From Actinotalea caeni (GTDB lineage Bacteria; Actinomycetota; Actinomycetes; Actinomycetales; Beutenbergiaceae): DNA of 64,000 nucleotides. A model generated the notes under the pieces. The model worked only from the letters and a program-made list of their open reading frames with translations. It did no database searches and was not told the DNA's origin. The translations under genes were made by a program, and so were the position numbers. Numbering within the stretch: the stretch's first letter is position 1; each line of letters opens with the position of its first letter. Location: positions 49,691 to 113,690 of the forward strand of contig NZ_WNXX01000013.1 of NCBI RefSeq assembly GCF_009733795.1. Reading direction: 5' to 3'. Of this stretch, positions 52,601 through 60,415 are shown one piece after another.

Positions 52601-53013
52601 GCCACCGAGTAGCGGCGGCCGCGCCGCTGGTCGGCCGTGCCCGGGGTCGTACCGGCGCCGAGGTGGCGCGCGAGGGTGGCCGCCCACGGCTCGTCGAGGA
52701 CCTCGTCGATCGTGGCGAGCAACGGCCACACGAGCCGGTCCGGGTCCCACGGGTCGGTGCGCTCGGTGCCGGTGAGCATCGCGACGAGCGAGCGCGGCGA
52801 GACGAGCCGGACACCCGCGCAGACGCCGTCGAGCCGGCCGTCGGTCGCGCCCAGCCGGTGCGACAGCCGCTGGGTGAGCCACCGCTCCACCCCGCGCGCC
52901 GGGACGACGACGACCTCCTCGGCGAACGGGTCCGCCATCGGCGTCGCGAGCAGCCGGGCGAGCGCGTCGGCAAGACGGTCCGTCCGGTGCGCGCGATGGA
53001 GGTGCACGGCCAC
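49603..53013 (-). CDS. recC: Exodeoxyribonuclease V gamma subunit (RecC)
   Basis: This 1136-residue subunit is the RecBCD scaffold that recognises the recombination hotspot. It has an inactive helicase fold: VPARGVERWLTQRLSHRLG near 38-56, ILVMCPDIEGYASL, and VCLVGLDDGTYPRQ in place of an active motif, with a degenerate C-terminal nuclease fold (LLADLQLFLAHPVRAFVRRR). It is the first gene of the operon. The GTG at 53013 follows TAGCCT by six bases; a GTG at 53007 is possible. Standard length for actinobacterial RecC. Confidence 0.94.
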   Translation of the reverse strand: MAVHLHRAHRTDRLADALARLLATPMADPFAEEVVVVPARGVERWLTQRLSHRLGATDGRLDGVCAGVRLVSPRSLVAMLTGTERTDPWDPDRLVWPLLATIDEVLDEPWAATLARHLGAGTTPGTADQRRGRRYSVARRLAGLLSSYAVQRPAILAAWRAGDDTDGQGHPIDPDLRWQPELYRRLEQRVDAPPPDVRHADVLARIRAGEPLALPDRLSLFGHTRVPVTEVELLAAVGEVREVHLWLPQTSAVLWDRLAPHVADGPVLRARDDTALLVGHPLLASLGRDARELQRTLAPLAPATDAVVDDPPDEPATLLGWLQHDLRRDAEPDAATRAARALRPDDRSVQVHACHGPARQVEVLREVLAGLLDDDPTLEPRDILVMCPDIEGYASLFEAGFGLAEVVHDGHPAHGLRVRLADRGLARTNPLLDLAVRVVEIAGGRATASEVLDLASTDVVRRRFALSDDDLEQVAQWVAESGTRWGLAADLRGPYALADYPHNTWRLGLDRLLLGVGMAEAGQRRFGGALPLDDVGSAEIDLAGRLAELVDRLETGVRALLAARRASEHVAALAEVVDALGDVGGDEAWQRAQAARELAAVADAAGGHDVPLDLSDVRALLEQRLAGRATRANFRTGALTVSTMVPMRSVPHRVVCLVGLDDGTYPRQASIDGDDALARQPRTGERDVRAEDRQLLLDAVLAATERLVLTYTGADEVKGEVRPPAVPIGELLDALDATTATPVREHVLVRHPLQPFDPRNFTPGRLLPGDTRPFGFDRHALSGARAARGPRVLPPPFLDGALPPLPATTADGSRDVLLADLQLFLAHPVRAFVRRRLDVSLSWEEDEPSDAIPVELGPLETWAVGDRVLTRVLAGEDLAAVEVAERARGDIPPLRLGAPVLDKVHETVEALVTVSAAARRLPAETVDVTTEVDGVRVTGQVPDVRGSTIVRVSYSRLGPRQRLAAWVDLLALTAAEPDGGWRAEVFGAGGRTGPQRSLLGPVDPENARAFLGELVDVFRRGMCEPLPMPLKTAAAWAETPGNDWERSGAAWRTWHGSDRVPGEQKDAYHELVWGPALPLRPDTTLPPEQQRGLLLDPPREDEWWSSVQQTRLGQYALRVWAPLLQHEQTGRAVPEA

Positions 53014-53070
53014 ACCGGCAGGCTAGCGAGCCGGTGGGACAGCGAGGACGGGCGCCGTGCGGCGCGCCCG

Positions 53071-53808
53071 TCAGGCGATGCCGACGCCGAGCAGCGAGCC
53101 GATCAGGTAGGTCGCCGCGAGCGCGAGCCCGCCGCCGAGCACGACGCGCACGGTCGGGCGGGCGACCGGCGCCCCGCCGAGCCGGGCACCCGTGGCGCCG
53201 AGGACGGCGAGCGCGACGAGCACCGCGACGATCGTCGCGGGGATCCGCGCCTGCACCGCGACCAGCAGCACGGTGGCGAACGGCAGCAGCGCACCGGAGA
53301 CGAACGCGAGCGCCGAGGCGAGCGCCGCGTGCCAGGGGCTGACGACGTCGTCCTCGTCGATGCCGGCCGCGGCGAGGTAGGCGGCCTCGCGGGCGGCGGC
53401 GTCGGGCTGGGTGTCGATCTCCTCGGCGGCGCGCTGCGCCGTCGAGCGGCTGAGCCCGAGACCGGTGAGGTGGTCGACCAGCAGGTCGGTGCGGCGACCG
53501 TCGGACGCGCTGCGGCGCGCGGACGCGATCACCGAGCGCTGGCTGTCGCGCGCGCTCGAGACCGACACGTACTCCCCGAGCGCCATCGACAGCGCGCCGC
53601 CGACGAGCGCCGCGACGCCGGCGACGAGGATCGCGGTGCGCGAGGTCGTGGCCGCAGCGACACCGACGACGACCGCGGCCACCGACACGATGCCGTCGTT
53701 GGCGCCGAGCACGCCCGCGCGCAGCCAGTTCAGACGCGCCGCGAGCCCTTCGGTGGGCGGCGTGGCCGCTCGCTCGACGGGCTGCACGGGGTGCGTCGTG
53801 GTGGTCAT
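53071..53808 (-). CDS. VIT family (vacuolar iron transporter-like) protein
   Basis: This 245-residue protein has five predicted helices, with LNWLRAGVLGANDGIVSVAA at 26-45 and GALSMALGEYVSVSSARDSQ at 74-93 as hallmarks of the VIT1/Ccc1 family, which moves Fe(II) or Mn(II) across membranes. The charged loop with RRTDLLVDHLTG and EEIDTQP at 100-135 corresponds to the cytoplasmic metal-binding helices. The ATG at 53808 was chosen (MTTTTHPVQPVE). A DtxR/IdeR-like box lies 42-60 bases upstream, so expression is probably iron dependent. In bacteria these proteins are expected to export excess metal. Confidence 0.9.
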   Translation of the reverse strand: MTTTTHPVQPVERAATPPTEGLAARLNWLRAGVLGANDGIVSVAAVVVGVAAATTSRTAILVAGVAALVGGALSMALGEYVSVSSARDSQRSVIASARRSASDGRRTDLLVDHLTGLGLSRSTAQRAAEEIDTQPDAAAREAAYLAAAGIDEDDVVSPWHAALASALAFVSGALLPFATVLLVAVQARIPATIVAVLVALAVLGATGARLGGAPVARPTVRVVLGGGLALAATYLIGSLLGVGIA

Positions 53809-53826
53809 GGAGAAAGGCAACCACCA

Positions 53827-53847
53827 TTCCTGGATCATTTCCAGGAA
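53827..53847. promoter_or_regulatory. Inverted repeat near the VIT gene start
   Basis: TTCCTGGA (53827-53834) and TCCAGGAA (53840-53847) form a perfect inverted repeat with a five-base spacer, 19 bases from the VIT start codon. It may be a second operator or an mRNA hairpin in the leader. Confidence 0.45.
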
Positions 53848-53849
53848 GG

Positions 53850-53868
53850 TTCGGTTTACCTAACCTCG
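53850..53868 (-). promoter_or_regulatory. DtxR/IdeR-like iron box upstream of the VIT gene
   Basis: Read on the minus strand, CGAGGTTAGGTAAACCGAA matches the 19-bp IdeR/DtxR consensus TTAGGTTAGGCTAACCTAA at 14 positions by hand count. The site is upstream of a metal transporter gene, where iron-dependent control is expected. Whether it activates or represses is not shown. Confidence 0.6.
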
Positions 53869-53940
53869 ACGGAATTCCGAGTCATTTCCCCAACGACGGC
53901 GTGATGAATTCCTGGATATGCGTGTCTGCGCCCCAGGATC

Positions 53941-55425
53941 TCACCGGACCCCGCGCATCATACGGCTGATCCACCGGCTCAGCACGGCGATGACGACCGA
54001 GACACCGATCGACGCCAGGCCCACGAGCAGGAAGTACGGCACCTCGTCGTTCGGGTCGTAGCCGGCGCTCAGCGCGCCCGACATCGAGGACCCGACCGCG
54101 ATCGAGAGGAAGAACAGCGCGATCATCTGCGTGTGGAACGCGCGCGGCGCGAGCTTGGTCGCGAGCGACTGCCCCACGGGCGAGAGGAACAGCTCGGCCA
54201 TCGTGAAGAAGAACAGGATGAGCGCGATCCACAGCAGCGGCGTCGAGTTCTCGCCGCCGTTCGCCATCGGGATGAACAGCAGGAACGCCAGGCCCATGAT
54301 GAACGTGCCGATCGCGAACTTCCACGGCGTCGTGGGCTGCCGCGGCCCGAGCTTGGTCCACATCGCGGCGAACACGCCGGCGAACACGATGATGAAGACC
54401 GGGTTGATCGACGTCACCCACGCGGGGCTGACCTCGAACGACCCGATCGTGCGGTCGACCCGCTGGTCGGAGTAGACGGCCAGCACCGTGAACTGCTGCT
54501 GGAACAGCGACCAGAAGGTCGCGCTCGCGACGAACATCGGGATGAACGAGATCACCCGGGACCGTTCGTCGGCGTCGATCTTCGACGAGCCGAGGATGAC
54601 CGCGAACAGGGCCACGGCGGCGAGGACGGTGATGACCGTGACGATCGTCGCCAGGCGCTGCGGCGCGAGCAGGCCGGTCATGGCCGCGACGACGACGAGC
54701 GCGACCGCGATCGCGGCCGGGACCGCGTAGCGCACCCACTCTCCGGCACGCAGCGGGTTCGTGGGACGGGCACCGATGCCGCGGATGGTGCTGCGGCGCA
54801 GCAGCAGGTACTGCACGAGGCCGGCTGCCATGCCGATCGCGGCGGCGCCGAAGCCCCAGTGGAAGCCGCGCATCTGCCACAGCCAGCCGGTCAGCAGCGG
54901 CCCCAGCAGCGCGCCGATGTTGACGCCCATGTAGTAGATCGAGAAGCCGGCGTCGCGGCGGTCGTCGCCGGCGGCGTACATCTCGCCGAGCACCGACGAC
55001 GTCGTCGCCTTGAGGGTGCCCGACCCGATCGCGACGCACACGAGGCCGACCCCGACGCCGACGAAGCCCGGCAGCACCGCGAGCGCGACGTGCCCGGCGA
55101 GGATGAGGCCGGCGCCGTAGGTCAGGGTGAGCTCGGCGCCGAGCACCCGGTCGGCCACCCAGGCGCCGAGGATCGCCGAGAGGTAGACGAGGCCGCCGTA
55201 GGCGCCGACGATCGAGGTCGCCTGCACCTCGGTCAGCCCGAGACCGCCCTCGCTGACCCGGTAGTACAGGTAGAACGCGAGGATCGCCTGCATCCCGTAG
55301 AAGCTGAAGCGCTCCCACATCTCGACGCCCGCCAGGTTCCCGACACCCAGCGGGTGACCGAAGAAGCGGCGGTCGGCACGGACGGTCTCGTCGACCTCTG
55401 GTTCCACCACGGGAGAGCTCGCCAT
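53941..55425 (-). CDS. Proton-dependent oligopeptide transporter (POT/PTR2 family)
   Basis: This 494-residue transporter takes up di- and tripeptides with protons. The POT signature is EMWERFSFYGMQAILAFYLY (35-54; the E-x-x-E-R motif is complete), followed by GAYGGLVYLSAILGAWVADR and the second POT motif region FSIYYMGVNIGALLGPLLTG (about 160-180). Fourteen helices are predicted. The ATG at 55425 is preceded by CAGTCT at six bases. It is a single-gene unit; its 3' end faces the VIT promoter region. Confidence 0.94.
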   Translation of the reverse strand: MASSPVVEPEVDETVRADRRFFGHPLGVGNLAGVEMWERFSFYGMQAILAFYLYYRVSEGGLGLTEVQATSIVGAYGGLVYLSAILGAWVADRVLGAELTLTYGAGLILAGHVALAVLPGFVGVGVGLVCVAIGSGTLKATTSSVLGEMYAAGDDRRDAGFSIYYMGVNIGALLGPLLTGWLWQMRGFHWGFGAAAIGMAAGLVQYLLLRRSTIRGIGARPTNPLRAGEWVRYAVPAAIAVALVVVAAMTGLLAPQRLATIVTVITVLAAVALFAVILGSSKIDADERSRVISFIPMFVASATFWSLFQQQFTVLAVYSDQRVDRTIGSFEVSPAWVTSINPVFIIVFAGVFAAMWTKLGPRQPTTPWKFAIGTFIMGLAFLLFIPMANGGENSTPLLWIALILFFFTMAELFLSPVGQSLATKLAPRAFHTQMIALFFLSIAVGSSMSGALSAGYDPNDEVPYFLLVGLASIGVSVVIAVLSRWISRMMRGVR

Positions 55426-55530
55426 GTCTCCAGACTGGCACCGACGAGGCGCTCGCGGGGCCGCCCGGGGACCCGACGCCGAGGTCGCGATCGGCGTCGT
55501 CGTGCGGTTCCGGGGGCCTGCGGCCCGGGT

Positions 55531-55564
55531 GCGTGACGCTCCGCACGTGTGCCGAGCGTCACGC
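55531..55564 (-). terminator. Terminator of the rhamnogalacturonan operon
   Basis: GCGTGACGCTC (55531-55541) pairs with GAGCGTCACGC (55554-55564) around a 12-base loop. It lies nine bases beyond the last gene of the seven-gene minus-strand operon. Confidence 0.75.
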
Positions 55565-55572
55565 CCGCGGGC

Positions 55573-58197
55573 TCACTCCGGCGGCAGCCGGTGCCCGATC
55601 AGCGCCAGGCACTGCATGGTCGCGAGGCTGCCCTGGGCGGCGTCGTTGGTCCACAGCGTGGGGGCGTCGTCGACCGGTGCCATGACCGACGGCGGGTCGA
55701 ACCGCTCGCTGACGAAGTCGCCGCGCATCCGCTCGCCGCCGGCGAAGAACGCCTGCCAGGCGCGGTCGGCGAGGTCGTCGCGGCCGAGCCGGTTCGCGGC
55801 GTAGGCGAGGATCCGCGAGTGCGCCTGCTCGAACGGGGCGCCGCCGTGCTCGCGGCCGAGCTCGGCGACCTGCTCCTCGGGGGTGCCGAGGTAGAGCCGG
55901 CAGTACTGCAGCCAGGCGTCGCGGAAGCCCGGGGCCTCCTCCTCGCTCACGAGGTCGACGAGCTCGGAGCAGATCTCGACGAGCCCGAACATGATCGACA
56001 GGTGCGAGGCGCCGACCTGCTCGCGGCTGGTGTCGAACCGGCCGGTGTCGAGGTCGTAGAGCGCCTCGCCGGTGAAGAACCCGTAGCGCAGCGCCCCGAT
56101 GTCGGCCATGGTGCCGAGCAGCCGGTCCCGCGAGCGCTCGTTGCCGGTGATCTCCCAGTCGGCGAGCCAGGTCGCCGCCAGCGCGCTCCAGTCGGTGCCG
56201 AGGCCGACCCCCAGCGCGTGGCGCTGGGGCCGGTAGGTGGCGGCGTCGGGCCGCACCTTGCGCACCGGGTCGAGCCCGAGGAAGGTCCGGTCGGAGTCGC
56301 GCAGCTCGAGCATGAGGTCGCGCGAGTGCTCGTCGGCGGTGAGGAAGTAGTGGTGCCGGCGGTAGGCGGGGGTGCTGATCCGCAGCTGCTTGGCGCTGCA
56401 GCCCCAGTGCTGCACGTTGTGCCGGGTGCCCAGCCCCTGGAAGCGGCCTGCGTGGTAGACGTCGACGTCGCCGGTGTGACGGGTGAGCCGCTCGGCGAGC
56501 CGGAACACGTCGGCGCGCCCGGTGCGCAAGAACGCGGTCCACAGCCACAGGTCGGGCGAGAGCTCGGAGTTGTCCCAGGCGTAGCCGCCGACGTCGTAGC
56601 GCCAGGTGTGGCGGTCGGCGTCGTAGGCGTGCATGAGGTCGCCGTGGTTCCAGAACCCGTACCAGGAGCGCTGGTCGACCTGCCCGACGTAGAAGTCGAG
56701 CAGCGCGCTCAGCCGCCGCTCGAGCCGTGCGCGGGCGGGCGTGCTGTCGTCGGGCAGGTCCCAGTCGCCGAGGACGTGGGCGGCGTGCAGCGCCTGCGGC
56801 GTCGGCGCCAGCCGGGGCGCCTCGACGACGTGGGCGACGTCGGCCGCCAGCCGTTCCAGCGGCGGGGTCGCCGGGTAGGCGACGACGGTGAGCTCGTGGG
56901 TGCGCGCGATGCCGTGGGCGTCGCCGAAGCCGGGCTCGTAGTCCTCGTAGGTGATGTCGAGCGCGTCGAGCTGCTGGGCGTAGGTCTCCTGGCCGAGGCC
57001 GTCGTGGTAGAACCGCAGGTCCATCGGCTCGGCGTCCGGCGACCAGAGCCAGACCGTGACCGACCCGGCGTCGGAGGTCGCGCGCTCGACGTCGAGTCCC
57101 GTGGGGTGGGACTGCCAGAAGTCGGTGACCCCGACCGCGAGGCCGCCGCCGGGGTCGCCGAGGTAGGCGACGCCGTCGGACCGCGTGCCCTCGGTGACCC
57201 CGATCCACGGGTGGTCCGGTGTGGTGCGCTTGTGGACGGTGAACCCGTTCGCGCTGTGCTGGCGCAGCCGCCACGCGTCCCAGGTCGGCACCCAGCGCGC
57301 GAGCCGGGCGACGTCCTGCTCCCAGGTCTCCGGCGGCGGCGTCGGCTCGCCGGCCATCTGGGCGGCGCGCACGGCCTCGCCGGGGTCGCGGCGCAGGCCG
57401 GTCAGCCCGCGCACGGCCTCGCGCAGCAGCCCGCCGCCGGCGCCGGCGAGCCGCACGTGCCGGTCGTGCGGCTCGGCGCGCAGCGGCACGTCGAACGTCA
57501 GGCCGAGGGAGGACAGGAAGTCGGTCTCCGGGGCACCGTCCCACACGAACGAGTGGACGACCCGCAGGTGCGCCGACCCCGCGACCGCGACGAGCCGGAC
57601 GGTGAACGGCAGCCAGCGCCGGCCGGTGTCGGTGCGGTGCCGGCCCTCGACGCGCACGACCGCGCGGACCGGGCCGCGCTGCTCGACGACGACGCCCTCG
57701 ACCTCGCCGACGCCGTGGTCACGCGCGGCGTGGTTGGGCTCCGGGGTGGTCTGCACGCTCGAGCGCAGCCGGCCCTCGCGCCCGACGACGACTCCGCCGA
57801 CCGCGATCTCGCGCACGAGCGCGTCACCCGAGGTCGGGACGGTCACCCGCATCGCGCCGGTGTCGAGGACGACGGCGTCGCCGGTCTCGGCGACCGTCAC
57901 GGCCACGTCCGGGTCGCGGTGCGCGTCCGCGACGAGCCGGTAGCGCCCGCCCGGCGCAGCGGTCGCGCCCAGCGCGACACCGGTCCACTTGACGCTGCCG
58001 TCGGGCCACGTCGCGAGCGGCCACAGCTGGGCCGGCACCGCCGCGCCGTCGCCGTCGACGACGCCGAGGCTCGCCAGGTCGGTGACGGCGCCGCGCGGGA
58101 GCGGTGCCCCGAGCGTCGCGCCCGCGGGCAGCGCGGACGGGGTCTCGTCGTCGATCCAGCGCAGCGGGACGTCGACGACGGCGGGGGCGGAGGTCAT
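55573..58197 (-). CDS. Exo-rhamnogalacturonan lyase-like protein (YetA/PL26-like)
   Basis: This 874-residue protein resembles the YetA/PcRGLX family, which cleaves the rhamnogalacturonan backbone from its end by beta-elimination. It has an N-terminal beta domain (VPLRWIDDETPSALPAG, LPRGAVTDLASL), a galactose-mutarotase-like beta sandwich (about 90-400) and a C-terminal alpha barrel with conserved aromatic stretches such as RSWYGFWNHGDLMHAYDAD, WRYDVGGYAWDNSE and HNVQHWGCSAKQLRIS. No signal peptide is present, so it acts inside the cell on imported oligosaccharides. The ATG overlaps the DUF1961 gene by four bases; it is the last gene of the operon. Confidence 0.85.
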   Translation of the reverse strand: MTSAPAVVDVPLRWIDDETPSALPAGATLGAPLPRGAVTDLASLGVVDGDGAAVPAQLWPLATWPDGSVKWTGVALGATAAPGGRYRLVADAHRDPDVAVTVAETGDAVVLDTGAMRVTVPTSGDALVREIAVGGVVVGREGRLRSSVQTTPEPNHAARDHGVGEVEGVVVEQRGPVRAVVRVEGRHRTDTGRRWLPFTVRLVAVAGSAHLRVVHSFVWDGAPETDFLSSLGLTFDVPLRAEPHDRHVRLAGAGGGLLREAVRGLTGLRRDPGEAVRAAQMAGEPTPPPETWEQDVARLARWVPTWDAWRLRQHSANGFTVHKRTTPDHPWIGVTEGTRSDGVAYLGDPGGGLAVGVTDFWQSHPTGLDVERATSDAGSVTVWLWSPDAEPMDLRFYHDGLGQETYAQQLDALDITYEDYEPGFGDAHGIARTHELTVVAYPATPPLERLAADVAHVVEAPRLAPTPQALHAAHVLGDWDLPDDSTPARARLERRLSALLDFYVGQVDQRSWYGFWNHGDLMHAYDADRHTWRYDVGGYAWDNSELSPDLWLWTAFLRTGRADVFRLAERLTRHTGDVDVYHAGRFQGLGTRHNVQHWGCSAKQLRISTPAYRRHHYFLTADEHSRDLMLELRDSDRTFLGLDPVRKVRPDAATYRPQRHALGVGLGTDWSALAATWLADWEITGNERSRDRLLGTMADIGALRYGFFTGEALYDLDTGRFDTSREQVGASHLSIMFGLVEICSELVDLVSEEEAPGFRDAWLQYCRLYLGTPEEQVAELGREHGGAPFEQAHSRILAYAANRLGRDDLADRAWQAFFAGGERMRGDFVSERFDPPSVMAPVDDAPTLWTNDAAQGSLATMQCLALIGHRLPPE

Positions 58198-58862
58198 GAG
58201 AGGGGGGTCACCTCGAGGTTGCGGTAGTGGGCGGTGAGGGGTGCCATCTGGCGGAAGCCGATCCGGCCGGCGCCGAGCGGGGGCCCCGTGGTGCCGTCGT
58301 CGACCCAGCGGAACAGCTCCAGGTCGTCGATCGCGAAGGCGACCTCCGGGCCGCGCTTGGTGACGCGCACCCGGTAGTGGTCGTCGACGTCGGCGAGCGG
58401 CGGCAGCGGGTCGGCGCCCTGCGCGACCAGGTGGAAGCCGGGGCTCTTGCGCAGGTTGCAGGTGTGGAAGCGGCGCTCGCTGGGCCACTTGCGGCGGTAG
58501 TAGGACACGTGCAGCGTGCGCACGTCACCGGAGTGGTACTGCGGGTAGTAGCCGCTGCGCGGGGCGAGCGAGGGGTCGAAGAGGTCACGCTCCTCGGTGC
58601 CGGTCGCGGCGAAGAAGAGCATCGCCAGGCCGGCGCCCGCGAGCGGGCGGAAGTCCCACGCGATCTCGACGTCGGGGCCGAAGACCTCCGGGCACCAGAA
58701 CGTGATGTGTGCGTGGTCGCCGCGCCCCGCGGCCGCGAGCGCGGGCTCGTCGGCGGTGCTGCGCAGCCGCATGCCGCCGTCGACGTGCTCGACGCCGACC
58801 GGACCCTCGGCCACCCAGCCCTCGAGGTCCGCGGGCGCCGCGAGCGGGTTGCGGTAGGTCAC
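58194..58862 (-). CDS. DUF1961 (YesU-like) protein
   Basis: This 222-residue protein is a jelly-roll beta-sandwich of the DUF1961/YesU family: ITFWCPEVFGPDVEIAWDFR, the strongly conserved SGYYPQYHSGDVRTLHVSYY, RKWPSERRFHTCNLRKSPGF and a final FRQMAPLTAHYRNLEV. The family always travels with rhamnogalacturonan genes and has a concanavalin-like fold, so carbohydrate binding or hydrolysis is likely, though the reaction is not established. GTG start and stop overlap its neighbours by four bases each. No signal peptide. Confidence 0.9.
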   Translation of the reverse strand: MTYRNPLAAPADLEGWVAEGPVGVEHVDGGMRLRSTADEPALAAAGRGDHAHITFWCPEVFGPDVEIAWDFRPLAGAGLAMLFFAATGTEERDLFDPSLAPRSGYYPQYHSGDVRTLHVSYYRRKWPSERRFHTCNLRKSPGFHLVAQGADPLPPLADVDDHYRVRVTKRGPEVAFAIDDLELFRWVDDGTTGPPLGAGRIGFRQMAPLTAHYRNLEVTPLS

Positions 58863-59524
58863 GGCTGCACCACCCACGCACCGAGCGGCTGGGTGCGGTC
58901 GTCGAGCCCGCGGACCACCCGCAGCTGCTGCGCGACGAACGCCGCCACCGTCCGCGCGCCGTCCGCGCCGAAGTGGGTGTTGTCGGGGGCGCCGGTCTCG
59001 GGGTGGGCATGGCCGAACAGGCGCCACGACCCCTCCTCCCCGAGCCAGAGGTACAGCCAGCGCGTGAACCCGGTCAGCTCGATCACCGGCACGCCCGCCG
59101 CGGCACCGAGCGCGCGCACCGCAGCCGGGTAGGGGCCGTGCGAGTGCCGCAGCTCGCCGTCGTCGGTGAACAGCCGGCGCTCGACGCTCGTGGCGAGCAC
59201 CGGCTCGGCGCCCGCCGCGCGCGCCTCCTCCACGAACGTCCGCAGGTTCGCGGTGTACCCGCCCTCGGCCGCGAGCGCTTCGGGCTCCTTCTGGTCGTTG
59301 TGCCCGAACTGGACGACGACGAGGTCGCCCGGCTCGACGGCGTCGAGGATCGCCTGCCAGCGCCCCTCGGCACGGAACGACGCCGTGGTCGCGCCGCCGA
59401 TCGCCTGGTTGTGCACACGCTCGGTGACGTGCTCGTGCAGGGCGGCGCCCCAGCCGGCGACACCGGAGTCGTCGAGCGGTCCCGGTGCGACGGTCGAGTC
59501 GCCCGCGAGATGGATGGTCACCAC
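58859..59524 (-). CDS. Rhamnogalacturonan acetylesterase (SGNH hydrolase, YesT/YesY-like)
   Basis: This 221-residue SGNH esterase removes acetyl groups from galacturonate residues of rhamnogalacturonan. The nucleophile block is LAGDSTVAPG with Ser near residue 10, followed by the Gly block NQAIGGATT, the Asn block VVQFGHNDQKEP, and the catalytic Asp-x-x-His in PDNTHFGADGA. There is no signal peptide, so it acts on imported oligosaccharides. The GTG at 59524 was used. It lies six bases after the permease gene and overlaps the DUF1961 gene by four bases. Confidence 0.93.
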   Translation of the reverse strand: MVTIHLAGDSTVAPGPLDDSGVAGWGAALHEHVTERVHNQAIGGATTASFRAEGRWQAILDAVEPGDLVVVQFGHNDQKEPEALAAEGGYTANLRTFVEEARAAGAEPVLATSVERRLFTDDGELRHSHGPYPAAVRALGAAAGVPVIELTGFTRWLYLWLGEEGSWRLFGHAHPETGAPDNTHFGADGARTVAAFVAQQLRVVRGLDDRTQPLGAWVVQP

Positions 59525-59530
59525 GCCGTC

Positions 59531-60415
59531 TCAGCCCTTCACGCTGCCGATGAGCATGCCCTTGGCGAAGTGCTTCTGGAGGAACGGATACGCCAGCAGC
59601 ACCGGGATCGTCGCCACCATGACGACGGCGAACTTGATGCCCTGCGCGGGCGGCGGCACCTCGGTGTTCATGTCCTCAGCGGTGAGCGTCGCCGAGGCGG
59701 TGACCTGCCGCAGGATCATCTGCAGCGTCCACTTCGACTGGTCGTTGAGGTAGAGCAGCGGCGACATGTAGTCGTTCCAGATGCCCACCGCGTAGAACAG
59801 CGCGAAGGTCGCCAGCACCGGCTTGCTCAGCGGCGCCACGACGCTGCGCAGGATCCTCATCTCGTTCGCGCCGTCGATGCGGGCGGACTCCTCGAGCTCC
59901 TTCGGCAGCTCCTGGAAGAAGTTCTTGATGATGATGAGGCTGAACGGGTTGATCGCCGCCGGCAGGATCAGCGCCCAGTAGGTGTCGAGCAGCCCGAGGT
60001 TCTTCACGATGATGAAGGTCGGGATCATCCCGGCGGAGAACACCATGCAGAACACGACGAGGCTGAGGATGGTCCGCCGTCCGGGCAGGTCGATCTTCGA
60101 CAGCGGGTACGCCATCAGCGCGGTCAGCGTCAGCTGCACCAGCGTGCCGACACCGGTGACGGCGATCGTCGTGACGAACGCCCGCACGAAGATCTTCGAC
60201 GACAGGATCGACCGGTAGGAGTCGGTGATGACCTCGGTCGGCCACAGGAAGAACGGCCGGGTCGTGATCTCGAGCTCGGTGGCGAACGAGCCCGCGAGCA
60301 CGTAGAGGAACGGCAGCAGCGCGAGGGCGCCGATCGCGCTGAGGACGACGACGTTGACGACGTCGAAGACGCGCCCGGCGCGCGTGTTGAACCGCTTGTC
60401 GGTGAGGCTGGCCAT
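59531..60415 (-). CDS. Carbohydrate ABC transporter permease (MalG/LplC-like)
   Basis: This 294-residue inner-membrane protein has six helices and the EAA loop ELPKELEESARIDGANEMRI at about 185-204, which contacts the ATPase. The opening LPFLYVLAGSF and the FLWPTEVITDSYRSIL region match the LplC/YesQ group that imports rhamnogalacturonan oligosaccharides. The ATG shares one base with the stop of the partner permease (TGATG). No ATPase gene is encoded in the operon, as in Bacillus, where a shared MsmX-type ATPase serves several such systems. Confidence 0.93.
   Translation of the reverse strand: MASLTDKRFNTRAGRVFDVVNVVVLSAIGALALLPFLYVLAGSFATELEITTRPFFLWPTEVITDSYRSILSSKIFVRAFVTTIAVTGVGTLVQLTLTALMAYPLSKIDLPGRRTILSLVVFCMVFSAGMIPTFIIVKNLGLLDTYWALILPAAINPFSLIIIKNFFQELPKELEESARIDGANEMRILRSVVAPLSKPVLATFALFYAVGIWNDYMSPLLYLNDQSKWTLQMILRQVTASATLTAEDMNTEVPPPAQGIKFAVVMVATIPVLLAYPFLQKHFAKGMLIGSVKG

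Noticed and set aside
49636..53904. Very long plus-strand open frame (over 1400 codons) opposite recC and the VIT gene
   Set aside because: It is antisense to clear RecC and VIT proteins, its translation is dominated by Arg, Gly, His and Gln with no domain, and long open shadow frames are expected at this GC content.
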